Origin: Pilosibacter fragilis
GTDB lineage: Bacteria > Bacillota > Clostridia > Lachnospirales > Lachnospiraceae
Assembly (NCBI RefSeq): GCF_032490495.1
Contig: NZ_JAVYJB010000015.1
Span: 11,421 to 75,420 of the forward strand
Direction of reading: 5' to 3'
DNA length: 64,000 nt
Every line of letters starts with the position of its first letter. Within the stretch, counting starts at the first letter, position 1. This document shows, one piece after another, positions 33,228 to 42,668 of this stretch. The position numbers and the translations under genes were made by a program. The notes beneath the pieces were generated by a model, which ran no database searches, was not told the origin of the DNA, and was given only the letters and a program-made list of their open reading frames with translations.

Positions 33228-33368
33228 CTATTTTGTATGGTGTCCGGCCCCAAAGACCAGGAACAGGGCAACCACACAGAGAAGCAGGCCCATCCAATTC
33301 CGGTCTACGATCAGCTTGATTACCGCCACAAGCAGCAGTCCGCCCACCAGGAGCACAACGCCATTCAT
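33228..33368 (-). CDS. Small membrane peptide (46 aa)
   Basis: The frame starts at the ATG immediately after the TGA of the DUF4261 gene (TGAATG) and is preceded by GGGAGG. It encodes two hydrophobic stretches (VVLLVGGLLLVAVIKLI, and MGLLLCVVALFLVFG) around a short VDRNW turn, ending GAGHHTK. Tight coupling, a good ribosome site and clean hydrophobicity argue for a real gene. The arrangement recalls Imm17, which is encoded elsewhere in the operon. Confidence 0.7.
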   Translation of the reverse strand: MNGVVLLVGGLLLVAVIKLIVDRNWMGLLLCVVALFLVFGAGHHTK

Positions 33369-34247
33369 TCAGCGTCCTCCCGAAGCATAGTTTCCCATGT
33401 TGATGTCCAGCACCCCTCTGGGCGGCTGGATCAGAGCGTCCTCATACTGACACTTCCACTGAATCTCTCGGCACATCTGGCCATCCGCCACGCCGTCTAT
33501 GGTTTCCCCATCCTGAATGGGGTTATCATGCTCCAGAATATAGGACGCCGCATTGTAGGCGTGGTTTACCACCCAGTTGGGGTCCATACCGCGGAAGTGG
33601 TACTGGAGATCCGGCAAAAACAGGGTGCTCATGCCCACCGTGTCGATGAGCATATCTTCGGTGCCCTCAATGTTGAAGAAACGGACATTGACGCCAAAGC
33701 GGATGAACCGATCCGACCCCTCGATCTGATGGGAGCGCACATCCTCCGCCAGAAACAGCTTGCCGCAGTTCTGGAAATAGAACGCCTCACAGGTGGGGTA
33801 CAGCTCCGCCAGGGCATCCAGAAAGTCGGCATCCAGATTGGCACGCTCCAGTGCCGGAAGCGCCGCCGTCAGCATATCGGTAGCTACCACCTGATATTTG
33901 CACTCCCGGAAGATCCGCTCCCGGTCCTCCTGGCAGTCCCACATCTGGCTCATCAAAAAGGCATCGAAGCCTTTGCCCTTGAACTTGTCGCATTTCATCA
34001 CCATCAGCTGCACCGGGCATTTTCCGTCCTTGAACTCTGCAATATGCTCCTGTGCGGCAAAGCCGGCCATTTTCTTATCATAACAGAAGCACTCTGTTGA
34101 TCCGATGTGCTTCTCCATTATGGCAGTCATTTTTTCTTTATCCGGCATTTCTACCGGTTCTTTGAACAGCATCTGAATGAGATAGGGGCCTCCGGGCTGG
34201 GGGCCTTTTTTGTCGTCCAGATTTTGCTGGAAAGCTTTATTGCTCAT
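33369..34247 (-). CDS. DUF4261 domain immunity-type protein
   Basis: The 292-residue protein matches DUF4261: an N-terminal YLIQMLFKEPVEMPDKEKM, a middle ending FLDALAELYPTCEAFYFQNCGKLF, and a C-terminal YILEHDNPIQDGETIDGV. DUF4261 proteins are common in bacterial immunity loci against polymorphic toxins; no biochemical role is established. It is complete, with its own AAGGAGG site. A second, disrupted DUF4261 copy lies in the giant protein upstream. Confidence 0.78.
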   Translation of the reverse strand: MSNKAFQQNLDDKKGPQPGGPYLIQMLFKEPVEMPDKEKMTAIMEKHIGSTECFCYDKKMAGFAAQEHIAEFKDGKCPVQLMVMKCDKFKGKGFDAFLMSQMWDCQEDRERIFRECKYQVVATDMLTAALPALERANLDADFLDALAELYPTCEAFYFQNCGKLFLAEDVRSHQIEGSDRFIRFGVNVRFFNIEGTEDMLIDTVGMSTLFLPDLQYHFRGMDPNWVVNHAYNAASYILEHDNPIQDGETIDGVADGQMCREIQWKCQYEDALIQPPRGVLDINMGNYASGGR

Positions 34248-34259
34248 TTGGTTTCCTCC

Positions 34260-35039
34260 TTAATAATCAAGCAGGATAGGCACCTGCTGTTCCTCGGCAA
34301 ACCGCATGGCCCGCCAGAACATGGAGAAGGCGAACTTGGCCAGGGATTGGGTGTCATACTGGGTGTGTTCCGGGATGTCTGCCTTGCTGTACTGTCCATC
34401 TGAGTCTACGGTTCCATCTACCGGGTATCCCTCCGTGTCTGCCCAGCCAAGGATGGTGTCCTCATCGGCCTGCCATGCCAGCTGGTTCAGCTTTTCCAGC
34501 TCCTTCCGCAGTCCGCCCAAGGTGGCGATAGCGGCGGTGTCATCGGTAGGCAAGGACCCTTGGAACAGAAAGCTGTCAGAAAGAGGGAGCCACCAGGTAG
34601 CCCCACGAAACAAGGACCACACCCGCTCCTCATCTGATGCAAGGCGGGCGACCAGAGGATGCTCCCCGAAGATCCAGTCCTTCTCCACGGTGGAAGGCAC
34701 CGGTTCCTCGTATGTACGACAGGCGGCCACCAGCAGCATAGCGCCGAAGGCATCCCAATCCGGCTTGTCGGTGTAATAAGGTTTCTCATTATCTTCAAGC
34801 CAGGGAGCGTAGGGGGGCTGGCCCGGCTGAGAAATGGCGCTCAAGATCTGATCCCGCCAGTTCTCCACCGCCGCCTGGACCTCAGCCGGGGACATTTCTT
34901 CCTCGTTATCAGCAGGTTCCCCGTCCGGGGTGATGCGGTTGAAAGAGTATCCGTTTTCCTCCGCCCACTGCTGCACAACAGTTTTCCAGTTGTGAGAATA
35001 GTACCGGGTCAGCGTCCCGGCGTAGATGTCAAGTCCCAT
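34260..35039 (-). CDS. Conserved hypothetical protein of the immunity operon
   Basis: A 259-residue acidic, tryptophan-rich cytosolic protein starting MGLDIYAGTLTRYYSHNWKT. The centre reads LFRGATWWLPLSDSFLFQG and the C-terminus TQSLAKFAFSMFWRAMRFAEE. No catalytic motif or known domain is visible to me. Its size, composition and place among immunity genes suggest an immunity protein, but that is context only. AAAAGGAG precedes the start. Confidence 0.6.
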   Translation of the reverse strand: MGLDIYAGTLTRYYSHNWKTVVQQWAEENGYSFNRITPDGEPADNEEEMSPAEVQAAVENWRDQILSAISQPGQPPYAPWLEDNEKPYYTDKPDWDAFGAMLLVAACRTYEEPVPSTVEKDWIFGEHPLVARLASDEERVWSLFRGATWWLPLSDSFLFQGSLPTDDTAAIATLGGLRKELEKLNQLAWQADEDTILGWADTEGYPVDGTVDSDGQYSKADIPEHTQYDTQSLAKFAFSMFWRAMRFAEEQQVPILLDY

Positions 35040-35054
35040 AGTAATGTCTCCTTT

Positions 35055-35918
35055 TCAATCAAAATCCATCCAGACCAGGTGTTTTCCGCAGTGGAGGCAC
35101 TGGAACAGATAGCATTGCAGATGCCCGCCATTGACAGATTCCCGGATCATTTCTTTTTGCTCATCGTCCCACATCGGATCGTCCAGTACCTCCTCCAGCA
35201 CACCCAGGGCCCGCAGTTCTCTGGCACCCACATGGCCCAGGTAGGCGCAGTAGTCGCCACAGTGGGCGCGCCAGTATTCCTGCTGCCAACCGGAGTAGCC
35301 GGGAGTTCGGTGGATGAGCTCGTCCAGCTTCTTCGGATCGTCTACACTATTATCCAGAGAGCAATCGTCCTGGAAGCAGCCGTCATATTTCCGGGCTGCT
35401 TCGCCACTGGAGATACACTCCGGGCACAGATACTCAATATCCTCCACAGCGTAAAAGGGGCCTGTATAGAAAATATGGGTCGTCTTGCCGCAGCAGTCGC
35501 AGACAACGCCGTCTGCGGATTCCTCAAAAGCCCCAGTTTCCAGAGGGTTTGGGTGATACCGGAAGGCGGGCAGGCCCAGCTGGGCCTGCCGTTCCTTTTC
35601 TTTCTGCTTTTCCTCCGGCGTTTTGGGCTTGGGGAGAGCATAATGATTGCCCCAGTTTTCCGCATAGTCCTTCAGCGTGCCCAGCCGCTTGAGGGTCTTT
35701 TTATCGGAACGATTTCCGATTTGGCAGAGCAGTTCGTAGGCGTCCTTCTTAAAGTCCAGCAGGTCATATACATCCACCAGCACTTCCTTGGCCTGCTGAT
35801 CCTCACTCTGCTCAAGTTCTTCCTTGAAGGTATATAGAGCGCGGACACTGTCCGGACCTTCATTGGTCGCAACAAACTGTTTTTTTAGTTCGATATAGGT
35901 TTTCTGATATTCTGTCAT
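35055..35918 (-). CDS. CbrC (UPF0167) family protein
   Basis: After a helical N-terminal region (about 1-105), the C-terminal two thirds match CbrC: LPAFRYHPNPLETGAF, then CDCCGKT, LCPECISSGEAARKY, HRTPGYSGWQQEYWRAHCGDYCAYLGHVGAREL in two parts, and CLHCGKHLVW. The cysteine pairs suggest zinc. E. coli CbrC is linked to resistance to colicin E2, a nuclease toxin, which suits an immunity role here. The ATG at 35918 has a GGGAGGTG site; an earlier in-frame codon is less likely. Confidence 0.8.
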   Translation of the reverse strand: MTEYQKTYIELKKQFVATNEGPDSVRALYTFKEELEQSEDQQAKEVLVDVYDLLDFKKDAYELLCQIGNRSDKKTLKRLGTLKDYAENWGNHYALPKPKTPEEKQKEKERQAQLGLPAFRYHPNPLETGAFEESADGVVCDCCGKTTHIFYTGPFYAVEDIEYLCPECISSGEAARKYDGCFQDDCSLDNSVDDPKKLDELIHRTPGYSGWQQEYWRAHCGDYCAYLGHVGARELRALGVLEEVLDDPMWDDEQKEMIRESVNGGHLQCYLFQCLHCGKHLVWMDFD

Positions 35919-35933
35919 TGGTCGCACCTCCCA

Positions 35934-38156
35934 TCAATCCCACCAGAAATACCAGACAGTGGACTGCCACAGGACATCTGCCAAGGAGCCAATGCTTCCA
36001 TCCTCATTCTGATTCAGATCTGGGCAGAAGCCATATTGCTCCACAGCCACTTCCATAGCTCTTTCCTTGGAGATCGGAGTCGGAAGTTCAAACTCCAATT
36101 CATCGTGGCTCATGGCGGCAGGGATGGCACCATGCTGCTCGAACCAGTATTTCGCCACTGCCATCAGGTCCGGCGTGTCGGGGCACTCATTCCAATTTCC
36201 AAAGGGCAGATAGGCGAAGATCTCCCAGGGGTTCTTGACCGGAATTTTGGCCAGAATGAGCGGATAGGTCATGTGGCTATCCGAATCCCAATAGCAGGAG
36301 AATCGGTCATTGTCATAGCCGCCCTCCATCTCGCCCAGGACTTCCGCCTCCCAGTCCATGTCATCGTCCTCGGCTTCTTCCTTGCGCTGGCCGGTCAATT
36401 CCTCCAGAACCGCCTTTCCGTCCTTGATGGGAGCGGAGAGCATCTTCTTTCGATACTCCTCTACTGTTTTGAGGTCAAATTCGTAGAAGTCCGCATCATG
36501 CTCCGGATCGGCGTTCATCACCAGACACTCCAACAGCGTTTCATCATCCGCCTTGATGAGCACGGGAACAAAGCCCTCCCGTACCCCCAGCCGCTGGGCG
36601 TAGCTGTATGCCGACATGATGGGGTCATCATCTGCCATGGATGGGAAATAGGTACACTCGCAGTCCAGATACTCCATGATGGCCTGAGCAACCTCGGAAG
36701 GCTCCAGCGTGTCCTCGTCGAAGTCCTGTCCCTGCCAGTTTTCAAAGCGTTCTTCGATCACCTCTGCCATAGCCTGATAGTAGTCCTCGTCAAAGGGGAT
36801 GAACAGGTAGGCTTCATCCTGGAACTCATCAGAGTGATACCGCTCCGGGCCGAAGAAGTGGAGGGCGTTGTCGTCAACATCGGCAGGATAGTAGGGGCTG
36901 TCGCCCTCTCCGTAGTAATAGCCTGCAAAGGCACGGCCTTGCTGATTGAATAGCACAGAGAACAGACAGCCGTCCAGCTCATCCCGGATAAACTCCCGCA
37001 GATCCACACTGGCAGGATCAGCTTTGACCTGTTTGACCACTTCGCCGTGTTCTTTCAGGAAGTCCTCGCCCATCAGTTCGTGCTCCATGCACCAGCGCAG
37101 GTAGATGGCCATGTGGTTGTAGGCATTGATAGGATCAATAGGCAGTTCCTTTTCCTCAATGCTCTCAAGGTGATAGGAAGCGTCGTCCATCTCACCGTCA
37201 AAATTATCATTGGAAAGGGTGCCACGGGTGATAGCATTCTGGCGAGTGGGGTTTACGACAAAACTGATCCCCCTCATCTTGTTCAGCAGGGCGTCTACAT
37301 CATGTTCCAGTTTATAGTCCAACTCGTCTTCATAAAGCGGAATGACCTGATAGAAGTTGACCTCCTCGCCGCCCGGCAGGGTGCAGACCTCGCCGCCCTC
37401 CTCTGTACTTTGGGGGCCGGTGAGAATGGCGGCACACAGCTTCGTATTTTCCGCAAAGTTCTCCTTGTTATCCATGGTATGTCCAAAGCCCAGCCAGGTA
37501 TCGCTGGCAATGGGAAGGCGGGCCAAGGATTTCAGCAGGCGGATGGGCCAGTACCACTTTTCGTCTTTCATGGACTCCTGATCCAGCTTCCAGTCCGCAG
37601 GCAGGGCAATGGCCAGCTCCGCCCGCTCCAGCCTATATTCCGCCAGTTCCTCCGGCACATTCATCCGGTGAGCGCCCATGCCCATGGTGACCAGGGTGCA
37701 GTAGTCCCACTCCTCAGAGGGCGGCACCACGCAGATGTCCACATGGATGTCGGGAGAAACCAGCTCATGGAACACATTCTCGAACTTGCCGAAATACTGC
37801 TCAATGTGCCCCTCGACGGCTTCCATCTCCTCCTCGGTGTAGACTTCGGGATTACTGAATTCTTCCTCATCCTGCGTGTCATCATTGTCTGAGTGGTCGC
37901 AGCTGTCATCCTCCGGATCTCCCTTTATAGGCTCGTAACCGATCTTCAGGGTCATCTGTTCCTCCGGCAGGGAGACGCCGGGGCTGCGGGTGATGGTGTG
38001 CTTATCGTCCGCAGAAAAACCGATGGTCTCGCCGTCTTGCAGTGTCACATCACACGCCAGCACATAGGAGGCAAGGCTGGCCAAAAAGTCCCGCAGTTCC
38101 TCCGGCTCAGCGTCGGTGTTCAACACCTCCATTTCCTCCTTGCCAAACACATCCAT
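35934..38156 (-). CDS. Multi-domain immunity protein, C-terminal part (DUF4261 end - SUFU - DUF4253)
   Basis: Domains in order over 740 residues: the C-terminal third of a DUF4261 domain (about 1-70), an acidic linker, a suppressor-of-fused (SUFU) domain (about 110-320, HVDICVVPPSEEWDYCTLVT), a region resembling DUF7832 (about 340-480, INAYNHMAIYLRWCMEHEL), and a C-terminal DUF4253 (about 590-740, ending WYFWWD). It begins mid-domain with no ribosome site. The frame is continuous upstream through 16 codons to a TGA that ends the next ORF. It is therefore almost certainly the rest of that protein. Confidence 0.75.
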   Translation of the reverse strand: MDVFGKEEMEVLNTDAEPEELRDFLASLASYVLACDVTLQDGETIGFSADDKHTITRSPGVSLPEEQMTLKIGYEPIKGDPEDDSCDHSDNDDTQDEEEFSNPEVYTEEEMEAVEGHIEQYFGKFENVFHELVSPDIHVDICVVPPSEEWDYCTLVTMGMGAHRMNVPEELAEYRLERAELAIALPADWKLDQESMKDEKWYWPIRLLKSLARLPIASDTWLGFGHTMDNKENFAENTKLCAAILTGPQSTEEGGEVCTLPGGEEVNFYQVIPLYEDELDYKLEHDVDALLNKMRGISFVVNPTRQNAITRGTLSNDNFDGEMDDASYHLESIEEKELPIDPINAYNHMAIYLRWCMEHELMGEDFLKEHGEVVKQVKADPASVDLREFIRDELDGCLFSVLFNQQGRAFAGYYYGEGDSPYYPADVDDNALHFFGPERYHSDEFQDEAYLFIPFDEDYYQAMAEVIEERFENWQGQDFDEDTLEPSEVAQAIMEYLDCECTYFPSMADDDPIMSAYSYAQRLGVREGFVPVLIKADDETLLECLVMNADPEHDADFYEFDLKTVEEYRKKMLSAPIKDGKAVLEELTGQRKEEAEDDDMDWEAEVLGEMEGGYDNDRFSCYWDSDSHMTYPLILAKIPVKNPWEIFAYLPFGNWNECPDTPDLMAVAKYWFEQHGAIPAAMSHDELEFELPTPISKERAMEVAVEQYGFCPDLNQNEDGSIGSLADVLWQSTVWYFWWD

Positions 38157-38204
38157 GCCGTAGGTGTAGCCGTTTAGGCCCCCCTCGCTCCGGTACAGGC
38201 CGAA

Positions 38205-41200
38205 TCAAACCCAGTTGAAGATGGGCAGTTCGTCCTCTTTGAGCATATCGGCAAGGCCCTCATAGAAACGAGGCTCAAATACCACGCCGCTGGTGTAGAC
38301 ACCGGTGGCGTATTTCTGCTTGCAGCACACTGCCATCGCCTTGGTGAACAGCTTGCCCCGTTCCAGCAGTTTTTCCTCCTCGCCCAATACAGCCACCATG
38401 ATATGGGCCTTGTGCGCTTTGGCCACCTCTACGGCCTCTGGCCACATATAGTTGTTTTCGGCGTTGATCTCCGCTTCATTGTCCGGGATGTGACCGTGGA
38501 AGAGTGTCACGATCAGCATCATGCCGCCGACCCGCATTACCACAGCGTCATCGCTGTTCTCATCATCTTCGTCGCCCTCAGCCGGCTCATCGTCCACGAT
38601 GCCCCATTCTTCCCGCAGATCTCGAATCAACTGCTCCTTGTCCCACTCTGCTTTGGAGAGGAGCACAGATCCGGCAAAGGAACCCTTATGGTCGGTTTCC
38701 TCCTCGTCGGCATCATCCTCAAGACCCTCTACATCTTCATCCGGATCATAGAGGGATTCATGCTCCAGTCCGCGGATAAATTCCTCAAAGCTATCTGCCA
38801 GATGGGTAATTTTATAGTCATTTTCCTGATCCACATGGACTACCGCAGGCTCTCCCTGGGGACCGCAAGCCCGGTAGTCCAGGAAAATCATATCGTGTCC
38901 GGCGCTTGGACAGTCGCAGATGGCCACGCCGATGGCAGGATACTCCCACTCATCGATCATAAACTGGCTGCCCAGCTCTCCACAGAGGGAGCAGCTCTTT
39001 TCTCGTCCGATGCCGAAAATGCCGGTGATGGCCACATGATCATCTGACCAACAGGTAGGCTCATCGCAGGGATAGCAGGTGTTCACCGGAATACCGCCGT
39101 TGTGCTGCTTCATCAGCCAGATGTAGGCAGCGGGCAGATTGTAGCCCAGTTCCTCCTCCACGCTGGCAATCAGCTCATCGGAAGGCGGATCACTGACATA
39201 TTCTTTCAGTGCATACCAATTATCATCCCAGAAGTTGGTGAGGTCGAAGCCCTCAAATGGAGTATCACCGGGCACGAATTTGGCCTTCTTCTTCCGGCTG
39301 CGCTGGCGTTTCCGAATCTCCGCCTTACACTCCCGAATTACTGCCGGGGCATTTTCATCCTCCGGGTCCAGCTCCGCCCACCGCTGAGCGTAGGGAATGG
39401 CCTTTTCCTCCTGGCCGTAGAGATACTGATAGCCATAGGCCATCCGCATATTCCACTCCGCCTTGTCCTGGCCTTCCTCCCGGACGGACTCCAGCACCTC
39501 AATGGCCCTCAGAAGGGCTTTGTCTCCCTTGGATTTCAAAGTACCTTCGTCATGGTCCCCGATGATGGCGTAGTTCTCCAGTGCACGGGCCAGGGCGTAG
39601 GCGGTGCGGTAGTTCCTCCAGTTCTCCGGGATGGCATTCAGTGCCTGGATACAGCGGGTGTACTCGTCTTCGTCGTTCCACTGCTCCAGCTGAGCGAAGA
39701 ATGCTTCGGCGTTCTGTTGGGTGTAAGGAATATAGTCCATGCCCGTCAGCGTTTCGTCCAACTCGTCATCCTGATTCTCAGTTTCTGTCCCATCATTTTG
39801 TTGCTTTAGGGATACAGAACCGGCTTCACGGCGGAAGGTGTGGAAGATGGCCCATGGGATGTCCGTGCCTTCAAAGAACTCTTTCGCCATGTTCAGCGCC
39901 TCTTGGATGTCCCAGGCGATGAAGTCCACATAGCCACAGTAGAGGCCGGTAGCCCCGCCGGTGAGAGTGAGCACTTCCGAACCATCCCCGCCGGTGAGCA
40001 CTTCCTCCAGTTTGTCCCGGAAGTCGAAAATTTTCTGACTGCCTTCCTCCTCCCGCAGGGTATCCAGGGGATAGCAGAAGAAGCCCGCCACCGCGCCGTC
40101 GGCATGGAGATCGTCCATAAAATCATTGTCGGCATTCAGATAGCCGTTGATGAGCGGCACACAGCAGGTGGAACCGGCCATTACATCCAGCCGCCAATCG
40201 GCGTCCGGGTCCTGTTTGGGTTCCATTTTGTAACCAAGGTAGCTCTCCAGATAGGCTTCCGGGTCGGTGGAGAGCTCCAGGCCCTGCTCCCGCAGTTTGT
40301 CGGGCAGCTGGGACAGGAGGAAGGACGGCTCTGCCTTGGGTTCCTCCAGCACATCAAAGCTGTCTATGTATCTCATGTGGGAGATCTCGCCCAGCACTTG
40401 GTCGGTGAAGGTAGTGAGCATCCACCAGGCCCGGCCTTCTTCCTCCCGGAGCATAGGCAGCAGCTTTTCGCAGTAGGCGGAGATGGCGAAGCTGTTTTCA
40501 CCCTGCTCCTCCAGCCAGATCTGCACATCCTCCCCGGAGATGTCCCAGACATCCTCAGTACGCAGGCCGATGTTCTGGAGAGGCTGACGGCCCACAAGGA
40601 TATTCCAGTGCTCCAGCACCTCCTTGGGGGCGTGCTTCTGGAAGTAGACCAGCTCAAACAGTTTGACCTTATCCCCCTCCGGGGTGAGGATCAGCTCATG
40701 CTTTTCGCCGTTGAAGCCAATCTCGAAGGAAATCTCGTCAAAAACCAAATTCAGGGTTTCCTCCATTTGGGCCACGATCTCCGCACCGCGGGTGTGATCT
40801 TTGTCCTCGTCCATCATCTGGCGCAGCTCTGCTTCCATCTCGGCAAAGGTTTCCCACCAGTTCTCTGTCCGCTCCCGGAAGCACTCCCAGAACTGCGGCA
40901 GAGAAATGCCTTTCTTGCACCAGTCGATCAAATCCTCAATGTCTTGTTGGGTGTTGAGTTTTGGATCATCACCGGGATGCAGTTCCAGAGCTTTTTCAAA
41001 ATACCGCAGAGCGCGGCCCTCCTGATCCAGATAGAAATATGAATAGCCCATACGGAAATTCCAGGAATAAGTATCTCCCAGTTCCTCCTCATGGGACTGC
41101 ATCAGTTCCAGTGCCTGGTGAAGTAGCTTCCTTCCCTCCGGCTCGCTGGAGTCCGCCAGATTGTTGTAGGCGCGGGCCAGCTCCATATCCATTTCCGGGG

Positions 41201-42626
41201 TACGCTCCTCGGCAGAGATTGTCTCCAGTGCGTCAACGATTTTCTGGTGTTTGTCCTCCTCATGCCACTTCTGGCACTGCTTCAAAATATCCATATCCGG
41301 GTCCTCCTCGTCCTCATCTGGTTTCCAGTCTTTGATCTGCTGGAACACGCCATTTTCATCCCGCTCAAAGGCGCAGGGAGCGGGGGTGTTCAGCAGAGGG
41401 ATGATGTCGGGATCGTCGTTGCAGATCGTGTTCAGCTTGTAGATCCCGGCATTGTTGGGATCGTCCATGTACGCCTCGCTCTCATCACCAGCAGTGAAGC
41501 GCCAGCCGCTGTCCCAGCCGCCGTCCGGTTTCTCCCGGTAGCAGTAGCCCACCTTGCGACCCTCTACTGTGATGCGGTTGGTGGCGATACAGCCATCGGC
41601 GCCCTCCCAGTCGGGAAGCAGATGTTTCACATCTTCCGCCTTTACATGGTAGTTCCGATTACGGCCGGAGGCTTCGTACAGCTCTTTCCGCAGCATCTCC
41701 ACCTGATAAGCCATATCCGTGATCTCATCCTCGCCCATCATCTCACTGATGTCATAGGACAGAGGATCTTGGACAAAGTCCGCCAGGACCTTGTCCATGG
41801 CCTCGTGTTCCTCCAACGTGGCGGTGATGCGGATACGGCGGGCGGGGGTGTTGCACTCGTCCAGATCGTGGAGGTTCACACTGCCGCTGACGCTGCACTC
41901 CAGCAGGATGGCGGCCAGGTCGGTGACCACATCAATGGCGAAGTGGAAGTCCATCTCCACGCCATTGGAGTGGGTGAACTCCAGATACTCCACAGTCTGG
42001 CGGAAGTCCCAGTTCTGCTTGTCCAGACCGATCTTGGCGAAAATCTCGCTGAGGGGGATCTCCTCCTTTTTCTGATCCTCTAAAAATGCCACAAGGTTCA
42101 GACTGTCATCGGAACCGCCAATAAAGTTGCCCCAGTATTTTTTGATATACATTTGTCGTGCCTCCTGTTCTGAAGCCAGTCGCTCAATGAGCTGATTCAA
42201 GTGTTCCAACCATGCAGGAGCGATCTCACCGCTGTCCTCGTTCTTCCAAAGATCCACAATCTCACGGATGCCGTCCTCGTCCGGCACTTCGTTTTTGATG
42301 TCGGTGAGCTGACACAGCAGGAAGGCAAGGGCTTCTTTGGATGCTGTGAAACCGGTAACTTTATCCCATATAGCTTCTTCATGATCGTAGTCCAGCTTGC
42401 CGTTATCCTTCCATTGGAAATACAGCTCCGCCAGAGCCATCGCAGTATTGTCAAAGAGGAAGTCGATTTGTGAGAAGTCAGATCCCAGCATGACCTCCTC
42501 TTTCATCAGTTCGATCATCTCGCCCAGATCCATTACCGGATGCTCCGGTACATATTCATTTTTAAGGATGTCCAGTACATCCAGCCCTTCGTCACGCTCT
42601 AATGCTTTTATGCCCCATGCTCCCAT
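38205..42626 (-). CDS. Giant multi-domain immunity protein, N-terminal part (ends at in-frame TGA)
   Basis: This 1,473-residue chain of immunity-type modules contains DUF4259 (1-160, starts MGAWGIKALERDEG), an unnamed module (about 161-330), DUF2185/Imm33 (about 340-450, KVGYCYREKPDGGWDSGWRF), TPR block 1 (about 445-578), an unnamed module (about 579-960), TPR block 2 (about 963-1115), a SUKH/SMI1-KNR4 domain (about 1119-1290), and the first half of DUF4261 (about 1316-1473). It stops at TGA (38205-38207) inside DUF4261, at a position where a tryptophan (TGG) would fit. It is very acidic and probably cytosolic. Confidence 0.8.
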   Translation of the reverse strand: MGAWGIKALERDEGLDVLDILKNEYVPEHPVMDLGEMIELMKEEVMLGSDFSQIDFLFDNTAMALAELYFQWKDNGKLDYDHEEAIWDKVTGFTASKEALAFLLCQLTDIKNEVPDEDGIREIVDLWKNEDSGEIAPAWLEHLNQLIERLASEQEARQMYIKKYWGNFIGGSDDSLNLVAFLEDQKKEEIPLSEIFAKIGLDKQNWDFRQTVEYLEFTHSNGVEMDFHFAIDVVTDLAAILLECSVSGSVNLHDLDECNTPARRIRITATLEEHEAMDKVLADFVQDPLSYDISEMMGEDEITDMAYQVEMLRKELYEASGRNRNYHVKAEDVKHLLPDWEGADGCIATNRITVEGRKVGYCYREKPDGGWDSGWRFTAGDESEAYMDDPNNAGIYKLNTICNDDPDIIPLLNTPAPCAFERDENGVFQQIKDWKPDEDEEDPDMDILKQCQKWHEEDKHQKIVDALETISAEERTPEMDMELARAYNNLADSSEPEGRKLLHQALELMQSHEEELGDTYSWNFRMGYSYFYLDQEGRALRYFEKALELHPGDDPKLNTQQDIEDLIDWCKKGISLPQFWECFRERTENWWETFAEMEAELRQMMDEDKDHTRGAEIVAQMEETLNLVFDEISFEIGFNGEKHELILTPEGDKVKLFELVYFQKHAPKEVLEHWNILVGRQPLQNIGLRTEDVWDISGEDVQIWLEEQGENSFAISAYCEKLLPMLREEEGRAWWMLTTFTDQVLGEISHMRYIDSFDVLEEPKAEPSFLLSQLPDKLREQGLELSTDPEAYLESYLGYKMEPKQDPDADWRLDVMAGSTCCVPLINGYLNADNDFMDDLHADGAVAGFFCYPLDTLREEEGSQKIFDFRDKLEEVLTGGDGSEVLTLTGGATGLYCGYVDFIAWDIQEALNMAKEFFEGTDIPWAIFHTFRREAGSVSLKQQNDGTETENQDDELDETLTGMDYIPYTQQNAEAFFAQLEQWNDEDEYTRCIQALNAIPENWRNYRTAYALARALENYAIIGDHDEGTLKSKGDKALLRAIEVLESVREEGQDKAEWNMRMAYGYQYLYGQEEKAIPYAQRWAELDPEDENAPAVIRECKAEIRKRQRSRKKKAKFVPGDTPFEGFDLTNFWDDNWYALKEYVSDPPSDELIASVEEELGYNLPAAYIWLMKQHNGGIPVNTCYPCDEPTCWSDDHVAITGIFGIGREKSCSLCGELGSQFMIDEWEYPAIGVAICDCPSAGHDMIFLDYRACGPQGEPAVVHVDQENDYKITHLADSFEEFIRGLEHESLYDPDEDVEGLEDDADEEETDHKGSFAGSVLLSKAEWDKEQLIRDLREEWGIVDDEPAEGDEDDENSDDAVVMRVGGMMLIVTLFHGHIPDNEAEINAENNYMWPEAVEVAKAHKAHIMVAVLGEEEKLLERGKLFTKAMAVCCKQKYATGVYTSGVVFEPRFYEGLADMLKEDELPIFNWV

Positions 42627-42668
42627 GTCGGCACCTCTCTTTCTTTATTTTGTATCAAGCTTCTATTG

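Noticed and set aside
38157..38204. Possibility that the 740-residue protein has its own start signal just upstream
   Set aside because: No Shine-Dalgarno-like sequence suits the ATG at 38156, and the bases are coding-like DUF4261 sequence in frame with the upstream ORF.
36036..41042. Several long plus-strand open frames opposite the giant immunity protein
   Set aside because: The GC-rich coding strand suppresses stops on the other strand. The minus-strand products have recognisable domains and ribosome sites; these do not.
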